This document shows, piece after piece, positions 18,496 to 26,090 of a DNA stretch of 64,000 bases; the first letter of the stretch is position 1, and each line of letters opens with the position of its first letter. This stretch comes from CAHJXF01 sp038225855. GTDB lineage: Bacteria; Pseudomonadota; Gammaproteobacteria; Burkholderiales; Burkholderiaceae_D. The position numbers were made by a program, and so were the translations under genes. The notes under the pieces were generated by a model. The model searched no databases. It had not been told where the DNA came from and saw nothing but the letters and a program-made list of their open reading frames with translations. The stretch lies in contig JBBRQU010000002.1 of assembly GCA_038225855.1 (NCBI GenBank), positions 214,385 to 278,384 on the forward strand. Direction: 5' to 3'.

Positions 18496-20616
18496 TCAGG
18501 CGATGGCTGCAGGCCTGAGCAGGGGCAGCGAGATTGAAAAGCGGGTGCCTTCGGTTTCGCGGCTTTCGACGTCGAGCCGGCCGCCCAATTCGCGTATGTA
18601 CTCGCGGCTCTCGTAGATGCCGATACCCATCCCGTTTTTTTTTGTCGACTCGAAGGGTTTGAACAAACGCGAACGGATGAAGTCTTCGCTCATTCCGACG
18701 CCGGTGTCCTGAACTTCGATTATTGCAGACTCGTCTTTGGCTCGAACCCGAACTTCGATGCAGCCGTTGGCCGGCGTCGCTTCGGCGGCGTTCTGGAGCA
18801 GGTGGCCGACCACCCGGTCAAGGCGTTCGCGATGTGCGAGCGTGCGGATCCCGGGTGCGTCGACGAGCACGGTGGGACGCGGCACCAGCGGCGATTTGGC
18901 CCGCAGCGCCGACAACACCACGTCCTGCAGGTCGACCGGCGTCGGTTCGTCCGCGGGCGTGGCGCCGGCGCGCAACTGCATCAACAGGCGCTTCATCTTG
19001 TCGACCGCGTTGTTGACCGTGTCGAGCATGTCGTCTTGAAACTCGGGATTGTCCCGATGCCTCGCGGCGTTGGTCATCAGGAGCGACAACTGTGCGACCA
19101 GATTCTTCAGGTCGTGCACGACGAAGGCCGACAGGCGATTGAAGGACTCGAACTGGCGAGCGACCAGCAGCGCGCGGTTCGCATGAAGCTGGGCCAATAT
19201 GCTGGCCACCTGTCGACCCGCGGTTTTCAGCAGATCGTTGACTTCCCAGTTGATGTTGATCTTGGTGCGCGCTGGCAGCAGGACCATGAAGCCGAACAGG
19301 CTGTCGTGAAGCATCAGTGGGATGACGAGCCACGCGTCTTCGTCGCTGCTGAGCCAGTCGGGCAGATGCAGCGCGCCGTAGATCGGGCGCGTCGCGCGAT
19401 ATTCGTCAAGGTTGATCACCCATTCCTTCTCTTGGAGAAAGGTCGCGAGCGCGCCGTCTTCAGGCTCGATTCCATCGAGCGTCGCGGCCTGCCAATGGGC
19501 GATCCGTTGGTAGCGCGGCGCATCCTGCTTGACCCACAGTCCGCCGCCACGGGCCTCGACCAGGCTCGCGATCGCACGCACCGCCCGTTCGCCGAAGCTA
19601 TCCTCGTGGCCTTCTTCGGTCAGCTCGCGCGTGATGCGCAGCCACTCTTCGCGGTAGTCGTAGCGATAGCTGAAGAAGTTCTTGTTGATGAAGACTTTCA
19701 GGCGCGCACGAATCGATCCCGACACGACGATCAGACCGAGCCCGATCAGTCCGGCGAAGACCACGGTGGTCTGCAGAACGCCGCCCCAGGTGCCCCCGAA
19801 GAAGCGGATGTAATAGCCGGCCGCCGAGACCATCAACAGATAGGCGCCCGCGCTCAGGAGGGCGGTGGACTGAAACACCATGCGCCGCGAGACTGCGATG
19901 TCGAGCGACCATTGCGGATTGCGCGCGGCCGAGACTGCGATCAGCGGAATGATCAACACGTTGATGAAGCCTCGCGCAGCCCACAGTTCGACATCGACCT
20001 GGCGAAACAACATCGCGTCGGCGAACGCGGCGAGGTCATAGGCGAACAGCCCGCCGACGCCGAGGCAGAAGAACTTGATGCTCCATCGATCGTCGAGACC
20101 CGTTCCGCGGTAGACCTGTTCGATGAGCATCAAGGCGACGATCGAAACGAGCACGCGTGAGCCGAAGTAGGTCGATGCCGTCACCAGCGGAAGCGACATC
20201 AGCCGCGCCGCTTCGATCACGAAGCTGGCCGAGACGATTGCCAGACCGACCCAGAGCAAAGGCGGAATGCGTTTGGCGAGCGCAAGGGCGCCCGAAGCGG
20301 GCGTTGCACTCTGCACGCCGGTCGGTCCGCACAGCAGAACGCCGATGAACGCGAGCCAGCTCGCATTTCGCAAGACCTCCAGAACGCTCGCGAGACTGCG
20401 CGCGAAGGCGACGTCGGAGATGCTTGCAGCGACAGTTGCGGCCCACAGCATGCTGATCAGCGCCGCGATCGCGAGCACGACGCCCGAGAGCGCGCGCAGA
20501 TTGCGCCCGCGCCACGAGACGAACAGCAGCGTCGCAAGCAATGCGTAGCCAGCCGATGCCGCCGAGTAGCCCCAGAATCCCCACTCGGCAATGGTTTGAA
20601 TGGTGGCTTTGTCCAC
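18496..20616 (-). CDS. prsK: XrtA/PEP-CTERM system histidine kinase PrsK
   Basis: The product (706 aa) has an N-terminal membrane module of about eight helices (12-300), a GAF-like cytoplasmic region (about 320-480), a dimerisation box with phosphoacceptor His501 in FVVHDLKNLVAQL, and a HATPase domain with N-box HLLQNAAEATP, G1 VQDTGVGMS and G2 NGMGIGIYESREYI. This architecture matches PrsK. It is predicted to phosphorylate PrsR, encoded 14 bp downstream. The signal is unknown; the polytopic sensor suggests an envelope cue. It follows the sugar transferase gene by only six bases. Confidence 0.95.
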   Translation of the reverse strand: MDKATIQTIAEWGFWGYSAASAGYALLATLLFVSWRGRNLRALSGVVLAIAALISMLWAATVAASISDVAFARSLASVLEVLRNASWLAFIGVLLCGPTGVQSATPASGALALAKRIPPLLWVGLAIVSASFVIEAARLMSLPLVTASTYFGSRVLVSIVALMLIEQVYRGTGLDDRWSIKFFCLGVGGLFAYDLAAFADAMLFRQVDVELWAARGFINVLIIPLIAVSAARNPQWSLDIAVSRRMVFQSTALLSAGAYLLMVSAAGYYIRFFGGTWGGVLQTTVVFAGLIGLGLIVVSGSIRARLKVFINKNFFSYRYDYREEWLRITRELTEEGHEDSFGERAVRAIASLVEARGGGLWVKQDAPRYQRIAHWQAATLDGIEPEDGALATFLQEKEWVINLDEYRATRPIYGALHLPDWLSSDEDAWLVIPLMLHDSLFGFMVLLPARTKININWEVNDLLKTAGRQVASILAQLHANRALLVARQFESFNRLSAFVVHDLKNLVAQLSLLMTNAARHRDNPEFQDDMLDTVNNAVDKMKRLLMQLRAGATPADEPTPVDLQDVVLSALRAKSPLVPRPTVLVDAPGIRTLAHRERLDRVVGHLLQNAAEATPANGCIEVRVRAKDESAIIEVQDTGVGMSEDFIRSRLFKPFESTKKNGMGIGIYESREYIRELGGRLDVESRETEGTRFSISLPLLRPAAIA

Positions 20617-20622
20617 GGCTGT

Positions 20623-22011
20623 CTAGCGCGCGCCCTTGCCCCACAGGACCACTTCGACCGTCTCGACGAGAATCAGGAGGTCGAGAAACAGCGTGTGGTT
20701 CTTGACGTAGTAGAGGTCGTATTGAAGTTTTTGCGAGGCGTCCTGCAGCGAAGCGCCATACGGATAGCGAACCTGCGCCCAACCCGTGATGCCGGGCTTC
20801 ACGCTATGTCTGGCGGCATAGAAAGGGATTTCCTGCACCAGCTGGCGAACGAAAAAAGGCCGCTCCGGACGCGGGCCGACGAAACTCATTTCGCCGCGCA
20901 GGACGTTGATGACCTGCGGCAATTCGTCGATGCGCGTGCGACGGATGAAACGTCCGATGCGCGTGATGCGATCGTCGTTGGAGATCGCCCATTTCGGTTT
21001 TCCATCCAGCTCGGCATCGTGGCGCATGCTGCGGAACTTGAGGATTTCGAACACGCGCCCACCCTGGCCGACGCGTTCCTGGCGATAGAAAATCGGCCCT
21101 CCGCCCTCGAGGCGAATCAGCATTGCGGTGAGGATGATCACGGGCAACGCGACCAGCAACAGCAGGCCGCTGACGATCACATCGAACAGGCGCTTGACGG
21201 TCTCGCGAATCAGCCCCTGTCGGCAGCCTTCGCCGAACACCAGCCAGCTCGCCTTGAGGCTGTCGAGGCGGATCTGGCCGAGCTCGCGTTCGAAGAACGA
21301 TTGCAGGTCGGTGATCTGCACGCCGCGCAATTTGCAGTCGAGAAGCTGACTGACCGGCAGCGCTCCGCCACGCTGCTCGCGCATCGCGATGATGATTTCG
21401 TGGACGCCGAATTGATTGGCCGCTTCGCTGACCGACATCGTGATCGGAAGAATGTTGACCCCCGATACCGCGACGTCGGCGGTCGTCAGCGGATGGACTC
21501 CCACGACTTCGATCGCATCGCGATGGCCCTTTCGTGAAACCAGTTCGAGGATCGCACGCGCCTGTTCGCCGGCGCCGAGAATCAATACTCTCTTCTTGAT
21601 GAGACCGAACGCGGTCCATTGAAAGAACACCGTGCGAACGATCAGGATCGCGCCGAACGCGAAGGCCGCGGTGTACGCGAAGACGCCGCGGCCGATGTAG
21701 GTATTGGGGAACAGATAAAAGACCACGCTCATCAGCGCGCTGCCCGCGGCGAATGCAATGATCGTCCGGTTGAGGATGGCGATGAACGATTCCGGAGGCT
21801 CGTCCTGATAGAGACCGAGCGCGGCCATCACCACGATCATGAAGAATGCGAACAGGATCGCTTCGGGCATGAACAGCGCTTCGACGCTGAACACGACCGG
21901 AGAAAAGCGCACGGCGATGCCCGCGAAGCTTGCCGCGAGCAGAAGCGCGCCCTCGATCAGCATCAGCAACACGATGCGAATCGAAATGTAATGACTGAAT
22001 ACGCGGATCAT
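20623..22011 (-). CDS. XrtA system sugar transferase (TIGR03013 type; polyprenyl glycosylphosphotransferase)
   Basis: The product (462 aa) starts glycan assembly by moving a sugar phosphate onto undecaprenyl phosphate. Four to five N-terminal helices (15-140) are followed by a Rossmann-like CoA-binding domain (RVLILGAGEQARAI). A further helix precedes the bacterial sugar-transferase domain with KRLFDVIVSGLLLL, FYRQERVGQGGRVFEILKFRSM, RIDELPQVINVLRGEMSFVGPRPERP and KPGITGWAQVRY. The short variant with an MIRVFSHYISI start is that associated with exosortase A loci. It leads the prsK-prsR-prsT operon and is divergent from the export operon, so initiation and regulation are transcribed together. 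Confidence 0.94.
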   Translation of the reverse strand: MIRVFSHYISIRIVLLMLIEGALLLAASFAGIAVRFSPVVFSVEALFMPEAILFAFFMIVVMAALGLYQDEPPESFIAILNRTIIAFAAGSALMSVVFYLFPNTYIGRGVFAYTAAFAFGAILIVRTVFFQWTAFGLIKKRVLILGAGEQARAILELVSRKGHRDAIEVVGVHPLTTADVAVSGVNILPITMSVSEAANQFGVHEIIIAMREQRGGALPVSQLLDCKLRGVQITDLQSFFERELGQIRLDSLKASWLVFGEGCRQGLIRETVKRLFDVIVSGLLLLVALPVIILTAMLIRLEGGGPIFYRQERVGQGGRVFEILKFRSMRHDAELDGKPKWAISNDDRITRIGRFIRRTRIDELPQVINVLRGEMSFVGPRPERPFFVRQLVQEIPFYAARHSVKPGITGWAQVRYPYGASLQDASQKLQYDLYYVKNHTLFLDLLILVETVEVVLWGKGAR

Positions 22012-22104
22012 CGAAACATCCAGTTAGGCAGTGCGCGGCGTCGCCTGAAGCGGAGCGTTGCGGGGATGTCCGCAATGCTCGACGCGAATGCGCTGGCAAT
22101 GGCG

Positions 22105-22120
22105 TACAAGAAGCGTGCCT
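22105..22120 (-). promoter_or_regulatory. Imperfect sigma-54-like site facing the sugar transferase-prsK operon
   Basis: On the minus strand AGGCACGCTTCTTGTA matches the -24 box and spacing of a sigma-54 promoter, but the -12 GC is GT, which usually weakens or abolishes activity. It lies about 95 bp before the minus-strand operon. It could be a weak promoter or a decoy, so confidence is low. Confidence 0.25.
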
Positions 22121-22170
22121 GATGGTTCACCCTCGAGCGCTTGGGTAGTGCCGCCGCCCGGCCCACGTCT

Positions 22171-22199
22171 TTGAATCCTGCTTCCGAATCCGGATTCAA
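22171..22199. promoter_or_regulatory. Inverted repeat TTGAATCC-N13-GGATTCAA
   Basis: Perfect 8-bp arms flank 13 bases, and the right arm overlaps a 12-bp palindrome GAATCCGGATTC (22186-22197). A partial second copy, GGAATCCGGAT, lies at 22357-22367. This is typical of a dimeric operator. The binding protein is unknown. Confidence 0.4.
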
Positions 22200-22273
22200 G
22201 ATTGTCGCCAACCCCTCGACGGGGCTGATGGCTTCGCCGCGACGCGCATTTTCGGGGTGGAACTGTCAAAAAA

Positions 22274-22288
22274 CGTCAGTAAATGACG
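22274..22288. promoter_or_regulatory. Inverted repeat CGTCA-N5-TGACG
   Basis: Perfect 5-bp arms with a 5-base AT-rich spacer, embedded in an A-rich stretch. It is centred about 300 bp upstream of the sigma-54 promoter, within looping distance. A regulator-binding site is plausible but unproven. Confidence 0.3.
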
Positions 22289-22581
22289 CGCATCATCCAG
22301 AAACTCCGGGTGCGTTCTGCGGGTCCCGACGCGATGTTTGGCAGCCAGTCCCGATTGGAATCCGGATGTATTCCTTAGACGGCACGCTTGAAGGATGTGA
22401 AATATACGGCCCGCAATTGACGAGCGTGCGTCTGGTGTGAACGGGCGTGCCCGCAAGAAAATCACGGCATCGCGCCAGTATCTTCGGCACACCGGCCCGG
22501 GCGTTGCGGGCACCGGGAGACGCGCAACGCCGCGCACTCTGCGCGCGCCAGCCGATGCGGCGGGGCGGTTCAGGCAAGAGT

Positions 22582-22597
22582 CGGCACGCTTGTTGCT
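22582..22597 (+). promoter_or_regulatory. Sigma-54 (-24/-12) promoter before the exopolysaccharide operon
   Basis: CGGCACGCTTGTTGCT matches TGGCACG-N4-TTGCW in 15 of 16 defined or free positions; only the first base differs. The GG and GC dinucleotides and their spacing are exact. It faces the export lipoprotein gene and would give a leader of about 160 nt. Together with the prsR gene on the other side of the control region, it suggests PrsR/RpoN control of the whole operon. Confidence 0.75.
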
Positions 22598-22769
22598 CGA
22601 ACAAGGCCTTAGTCATGCGGTATCCGAAGCCGTTCGAAATTGTCCATCGCTGCATATCGCTTTGCTAGAATCGTCGCCCCGACCCTGGTCATCCACGCGA
22701 GCAGCAGACTCGCTCTCGATCCGAGGCGCAGCTTCCAGAAACTTCATCTTAAAAAGGGGAGAGTGGGCC

Positions 22770-23417
22770 ATGCCGCACATCACTTCGTGCTCCGCGTTTT
22801 CATCAGGTCTTCGTCGTGCATCGCTGTTTCTGTTCACGGTCGTGCTCGGCATCGCGGCATCCGGTTGCGCGAGCAAATTCCCGCCCGCGCCCCAGCAGGC
22901 CCCGTCGAATGCCGACTACAGTTATCTGATCGGTCCGGGCGACAACCTCAACATCGTCATCTGGCGCAACCCGGAGCTTTCGACCAGTGTTCCGGTTCGG
23001 CCCGATGGGATGATCACCACGCCTCTGGTCGAAGATATCAAGGCGACCAACAGAACGCCGACGCAACTGGCACGCGAAGTCGAAAAGGCGCTGACGAAAT
23101 ATATTCAGGATCCGATCGTCACCATCATCGTGACCGGCTTCGTGGGGCCATACAGCGAACAGATTCGCATCGTCGGACAGGCAACCCGCCCACAGACTTT
23201 ACCGTATCGCCAGAACATGTCGCTGCTCGATGTGATGATCGCGGTGGGAGGCGTCACCGACTTCGCGGCGGGCAATCGCGCGACGATTCTTCGCACGCGT
23301 GAAGGCAATAACCAGTACCGCGTGCGCTTGAACGACCTTCTGCAGAAGGGCGACGTCAGCGCCAATGTCGAGATGCGCCCCGGCGATGTGTTGATCATTC
23401 CCGAGACTTACTTCTAA
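22770..23417 (+). CDS. XrtA system polysaccharide export lipoprotein (Wza-like, TIGR03027 type)
   Basis: The product (215 aa) is a lipoprotein with a hydrophobic leader and lipobox ASGC, then a polysaccharide biosynthesis/export domain (YLIGPGDNLNIVIWRNPELS, VRPDGMITTPLVEDI) and SLBB-like repeats (IRIVGQATRPQTLPYR, LLDVMIAVGG). It probably forms the outer-membrane or periplasmic exit channel for the XrtA polysaccharide. The ATG at 22770 follows GGGGAGA and begins the signal peptide; the frame is open upstream but that segment is not signal-like. It is the first gene of the export operon, about 170 bp after the sigma-54 promoter. Confidence 0.93.
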   Translation: MPHITSCSAFSSGLRRASLFLFTVVLGIAASGCASKFPPAPQQAPSNADYSYLIGPGDNLNIVIWRNPELSTSVPVRPDGMITTPLVEDIKATNRTPTQLAREVEKALTKYIQDPIVTIIVTGFVGPYSEQIRIVGQATRPQTLPYRQNMSLLDVMIAVGGVTDFAAGNRATILRTREGNNQYRVRLNDLLQKGDVSANVEMRPGDVLIIPETYF

Positions 23418-23427
23418 TGACCCGGAT

Positions 23428-23454
23428 GGCCGGCGTCGCTGACAGCGGCCGGCC
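23428..23454. other. Long intra-operon hairpin
   Basis: GGCCGGC, a GT bulge, then CGCTG-A-CAGCG and GCCGGCC form 12 base pairs, nearly the whole segment. No U-run follows, so it is probably an mRNA-stability or partial-termination element in the 76 bp gap between the export lipoprotein and the chain-length gene. Confidence 0.6.
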
Positions 23455-23493
23455 ACTCACTGCCCTTCCGAACGTTTTCACGCGAGATATGCA

Positions 23494-25029
23494 ATGAACG
23501 AGATCGTCGAACAATTTCGCCGCGTCGTACGCGACGTGTGGCTCCATCGTTGGATCGGCCTGATCGCGGCCTGGCTGATCGTGGTCGTCGGCGCGGTCGC
23601 GGTCTATCTGCTGCCCGATCAATACGAAGCCTCGGCGCGCGTGTATGTCGACACGCAATCGGTACTCAAGCCGTTGATGTCGGGCCTGACGGTCGAGCCC
23701 AATGTCGACCAGCAGATCGCGATGATGAGCCGCACGCTGATCAGCAGGCCGAACATCGAGAAAGTGGTCGGCATGTCGGACCTGAACCTGCTGGCGAAAA
23801 CCAGCGATCAGACCGAGGCGCAGATCGACTATCTCACGCGTGCGATCGAAATGCGCAGCAGCGGCGGCATCAATCTCTACACGATCGCGTTTCGCAATTC
23901 GAATCCCGATTCGGCGCGCAAGGTCGTGCAGTCGCTGCTCACGATTTTCGTCGAGTCGAACCTCGGCAACAAGCGCAAGGACTCCGACACGGCGCGCCGC
24001 TTCATCGACGACCAGATCAAGTCGTACGAGCAGAAGCTGACCCAGGCCGAAAACGCGCTCAAGGAATTCAAGATCAATAACATGGCGACGATGGCCGGCA
24101 AGGACTACTTCACGCGGATGACCGATGCGGCGAGCGAACTTTCTGCCGCGCGTTTGCAGTTGGAGGAAGCCGAGAATGGACGCGCTGCGATGCGCCGCCA
24201 GTTGACGGGTGAAGACATGGTGATTCTCGGCGGCGACGCTCAAGCGGGCGTCGTTACCGAGATCGATTCGCGGATCGCATCGCTCAAGCAACGGCTCGAT
24301 GAGATGCGTCTGCATTTCACCGATGCATATCCCGACATCGTCGCGACCAAGCGCATCATCGGTGAGCTCGAAATACAGAAGAAGGCCGATCTCGCGGCGC
24401 GCGCGAAGGCCACGCCGGGTCGTTCTCCCCTCGCGGGCAATCCGGTCTTTCAGCAATTGCAGGTGCAGCTCGCGCAGTCGGAATCTGAAGTCGCGAGTTT
24501 GCAGACCCGTGTGGCGAACTACGAATCGCGGGTCGTCCAACTCAAGGCCGCAGCCAATAATGTGCCCAAGATCGAAGCCGATCTGCAGCAGCTCAATCGT
24601 GACTACGAAGTCAACAAGGGGAACTACGAGAAGCTGATTGGACGTCGCGAATCTGCGCAGATGTCCAGTGACATGGATGCGTCCGCGGGGATGGTCGAGT
24701 TTCGCGTGATCGATCCGCCGCGAGTCTCGCCCAAGCCGGTCGCACCCAATCGCGTGCTGTTGATCTCGATGGTGTTTCTCGGCGCGCTCGCCGGCGGCGT
24801 CGGCGTCGCCTTTCTGATGGGTCAGATTCGTCCGACGTTTTCGGATCGCAAGGCGCTGCGCGAAATATCGGGACTGCCCATCCTGGGCGCGGTCACGATG
24901 ATCTGGACTGAAACGCAGGTGCGCACGCGCAGGAGGAAGCTGGCGTGGTTTGTGGTCGGAGCTGTCGGGCTGATGTCCGTGTATGGCGCCGGCCTCGCAT
25001 TTTTCCTCGCGCATTCTTACACCGCTTAG
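23494..25029 (+). CDS. XrtA system polysaccharide chain-length determinant (Wzz type, TIGR03007)
   Basis: The product (511 aa) has an N-terminal transmembrane helix (WIGLIAAWLIVVVGAVAVYLL), a Wzz domain (YEASARVYVDTQSVLKPLMSG), a long coiled-coil periplasmic region (about 170-400) and a C-terminal helix pair (PVAPNRVLLISMVFLGALAG and a last helix near 480). This is the polysaccharide co-polymerase that sets chain length and links polymerase to export channel. Length and the paired C-terminal helices fit the XrtA-associated family. It is followed by its kinase partner, nine bases after the stop. Confidence 0.94.
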   Translation: MNEIVEQFRRVVRDVWLHRWIGLIAAWLIVVVGAVAVYLLPDQYEASARVYVDTQSVLKPLMSGLTVEPNVDQQIAMMSRTLISRPNIEKVVGMSDLNLLAKTSDQTEAQIDYLTRAIEMRSSGGINLYTIAFRNSNPDSARKVVQSLLTIFVESNLGNKRKDSDTARRFIDDQIKSYEQKLTQAENALKEFKINNMATMAGKDYFTRMTDAASELSAARLQLEEAENGRAAMRRQLTGEDMVILGGDAQAGVVTEIDSRIASLKQRLDEMRLHFTDAYPDIVATKRIIGELEIQKKADLAARAKATPGRSPLAGNPVFQQLQVQLAQSESEVASLQTRVANYESRVVQLKAAANNVPKIEADLQQLNRDYEVNKGNYEKLIGRRESAQMSSDMDASAGMVEFRVIDPPRVSPKPVAPNRVLLISMVFLGALAGGVGVAFLMGQIRPTFSDRKALREISGLPILGAVTMIWTETQVRTRRRKLAWFVVGAVGLMSVYGAGLAFFLAHSYTA

Positions 25030-25037
25030 GAGAGCAA

Positions 25038-26090
25038 GTGAGTCTCATCGAACGCGCCATCAAGCGCATGGACGAAATCCCGGCGCCCGCAATGCGCGCC
25101 GAAGTGCCGCTGGCCCACGAGGCCCCGGTGTTCGCAGATGCTGGGCTGGCCGAAGTGAATCGGCAGCGCGTGCATCCGTCGCTTCATCCGGTCGCGCAGC
25201 CCCTCCCGCAACCGATGATGCCAATCGAGCCGAGCATGCGCGAGCCCACGCTGCGCGAGCAAAGTGCTGTGCCGATGGCCGATGACGATTGGTCGGCGCC
25301 GTCGATTGCCATACCGCGATCGGACGATTTTGCTGACGACTTCGCGGGCGACAAGCCGGCAGCGGTGCGCAGCAAGACGGTCACGATCGACCTCGAGCGG
25401 CTGCGCGAAGGCGGCATGATTGCGCCCGACAGTGACAAGACGCCGCTGGCCGAAGAGTTCCGCGTGATCAAGAGGCCGCTGCTCAAGAACGCATTCGGCG
25501 GCGGTGCGAAGATCCGCAACGGCAATCTCGTGATGGTCACCAGCGCGTTCCCGCGCGAGGGCAAGAGCTTCTGCGCGATCAATCTCGCGATGAGTATCGC
25601 GATGGAACGCGATCGCACCGTGCTCCTGGTCGATGCCGATGTGGCGCGCCCTTCGATCCCGCAGAAGTTCGGCATCGCGCCGGACATCGGCCTCATGGAC
25701 GTGCTGCTCGACTCGCATGTGAGTCTGGCGGACGCGATCGTGCGGACCAACGTCGCCAAACTGACACTGATGCCGGCGGGACGTCCTCACCGCCAGGCGA
25801 CCGAACTGCTGGCCAGCGAGGCGATGGCCGAACTGCTTGCGGAACTGAGCGCGCGTTACGCGGACCGCATCGTGATTTTCGATTCGCCGCCTCTGCTCGT
25901 CACGACTGAAGCGCGCACGCTCGCTGCCAACATGGGGCAGATCGTGATGGTGGTCGAGTCCGAGAACACGACGCACGAGGCGCTGCGTGAAGCGCTCGCC
26001 ACGATCGAGTCGTGCGAAGTGGTGGGCATGGTGCTCAACAAGGGTCGACGCTCCAATCCGGGTGACAGCTACGGATACTATGGTTATTGA
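25038..26090 (+). CDS. XrtA-associated bacterial tyrosine autokinase
   Basis: The product (350 aa) is a BY-kinase. A Pro-rich N-terminal tail (about 1-110) precedes the kinase domain, with Walker A in TSAFPREGKS (about 168-177), Walker A' VLLVDADVARPS and Walker B IVIFDSPPLL. The tail ends in a Tyr cluster (SYGYYGY), the autophosphorylation region. It likely cycles phosphorylation to control the neighbouring chain-length protein. The GTG at 25038 is the start: it follows AGGAG and begins the conserved SLIERAIKRM segment, whereas an upstream in-frame ATG at 24945 lies inside the preceding gene. The stop overlaps the next gene by 11 bp. Confidence 0.93.
   Translation: MSLIERAIKRMDEIPAPAMRAEVPLAHEAPVFADAGLAEVNRQRVHPSLHPVAQPLPQPMMPIEPSMREPTLREQSAVPMADDDWSAPSIAIPRSDDFADDFAGDKPAAVRSKTVTIDLERLREGGMIAPDSDKTPLAEEFRVIKRPLLKNAFGGGAKIRNGNLVMVTSAFPREGKSFCAINLAMSIAMERDRTVLLVDADVARPSIPQKFGIAPDIGLMDVLLDSHVSLADAIVRTNVAKLTLMPAGRPHRQATELLASEAMAELLAELSARYADRIVIFDSPPLLVTTEARTLAANMGQIVMVVESENTTHEALREALATIESCEVVGMVLNKGRRSNPGDSYGYYGY

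Larger units (their letters stand above)
22012..22769. promoter_or_regulatory. 758-bp divergent control region between the PrsKRT and exopolysaccharide operons
   Basis: No convincing gene is present; the short open frames have no ribosome-binding sites or recognisable products. The region holds one strong sigma-54 promoter facing right (22582-22597), one imperfect sigma-54-like site facing left (22105-22120), inverted repeats at 22171-22199 and 22274-22288, two GTCCCGA half-sites (22323, 22348) and the word GAATCCGGAT twice (22186 and 22358). The length and content suggest looping control by PrsR plus other regulators. Confidence 0.65.

Noticed and set aside
22141..22440. A 99-residue frame in the divergent control region
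   Set aside because: It has no ribosome-binding site, no recognisable product, and overlaps the inverted repeats.
23395..25014. A 539-residue minus-strand frame across the chain-length gene
   Set aside because: It is a shadow of the Wzz-type gene with an Arg/His/Asp-rich composition typical of antisense frames.
24945..25037. ATG at 24945 as the start of the tyrosine kinase
   Set aside because: It lies inside the chain-length gene; the GTG at 25038 has AGGAG before it and begins the conserved kinase N-terminus.
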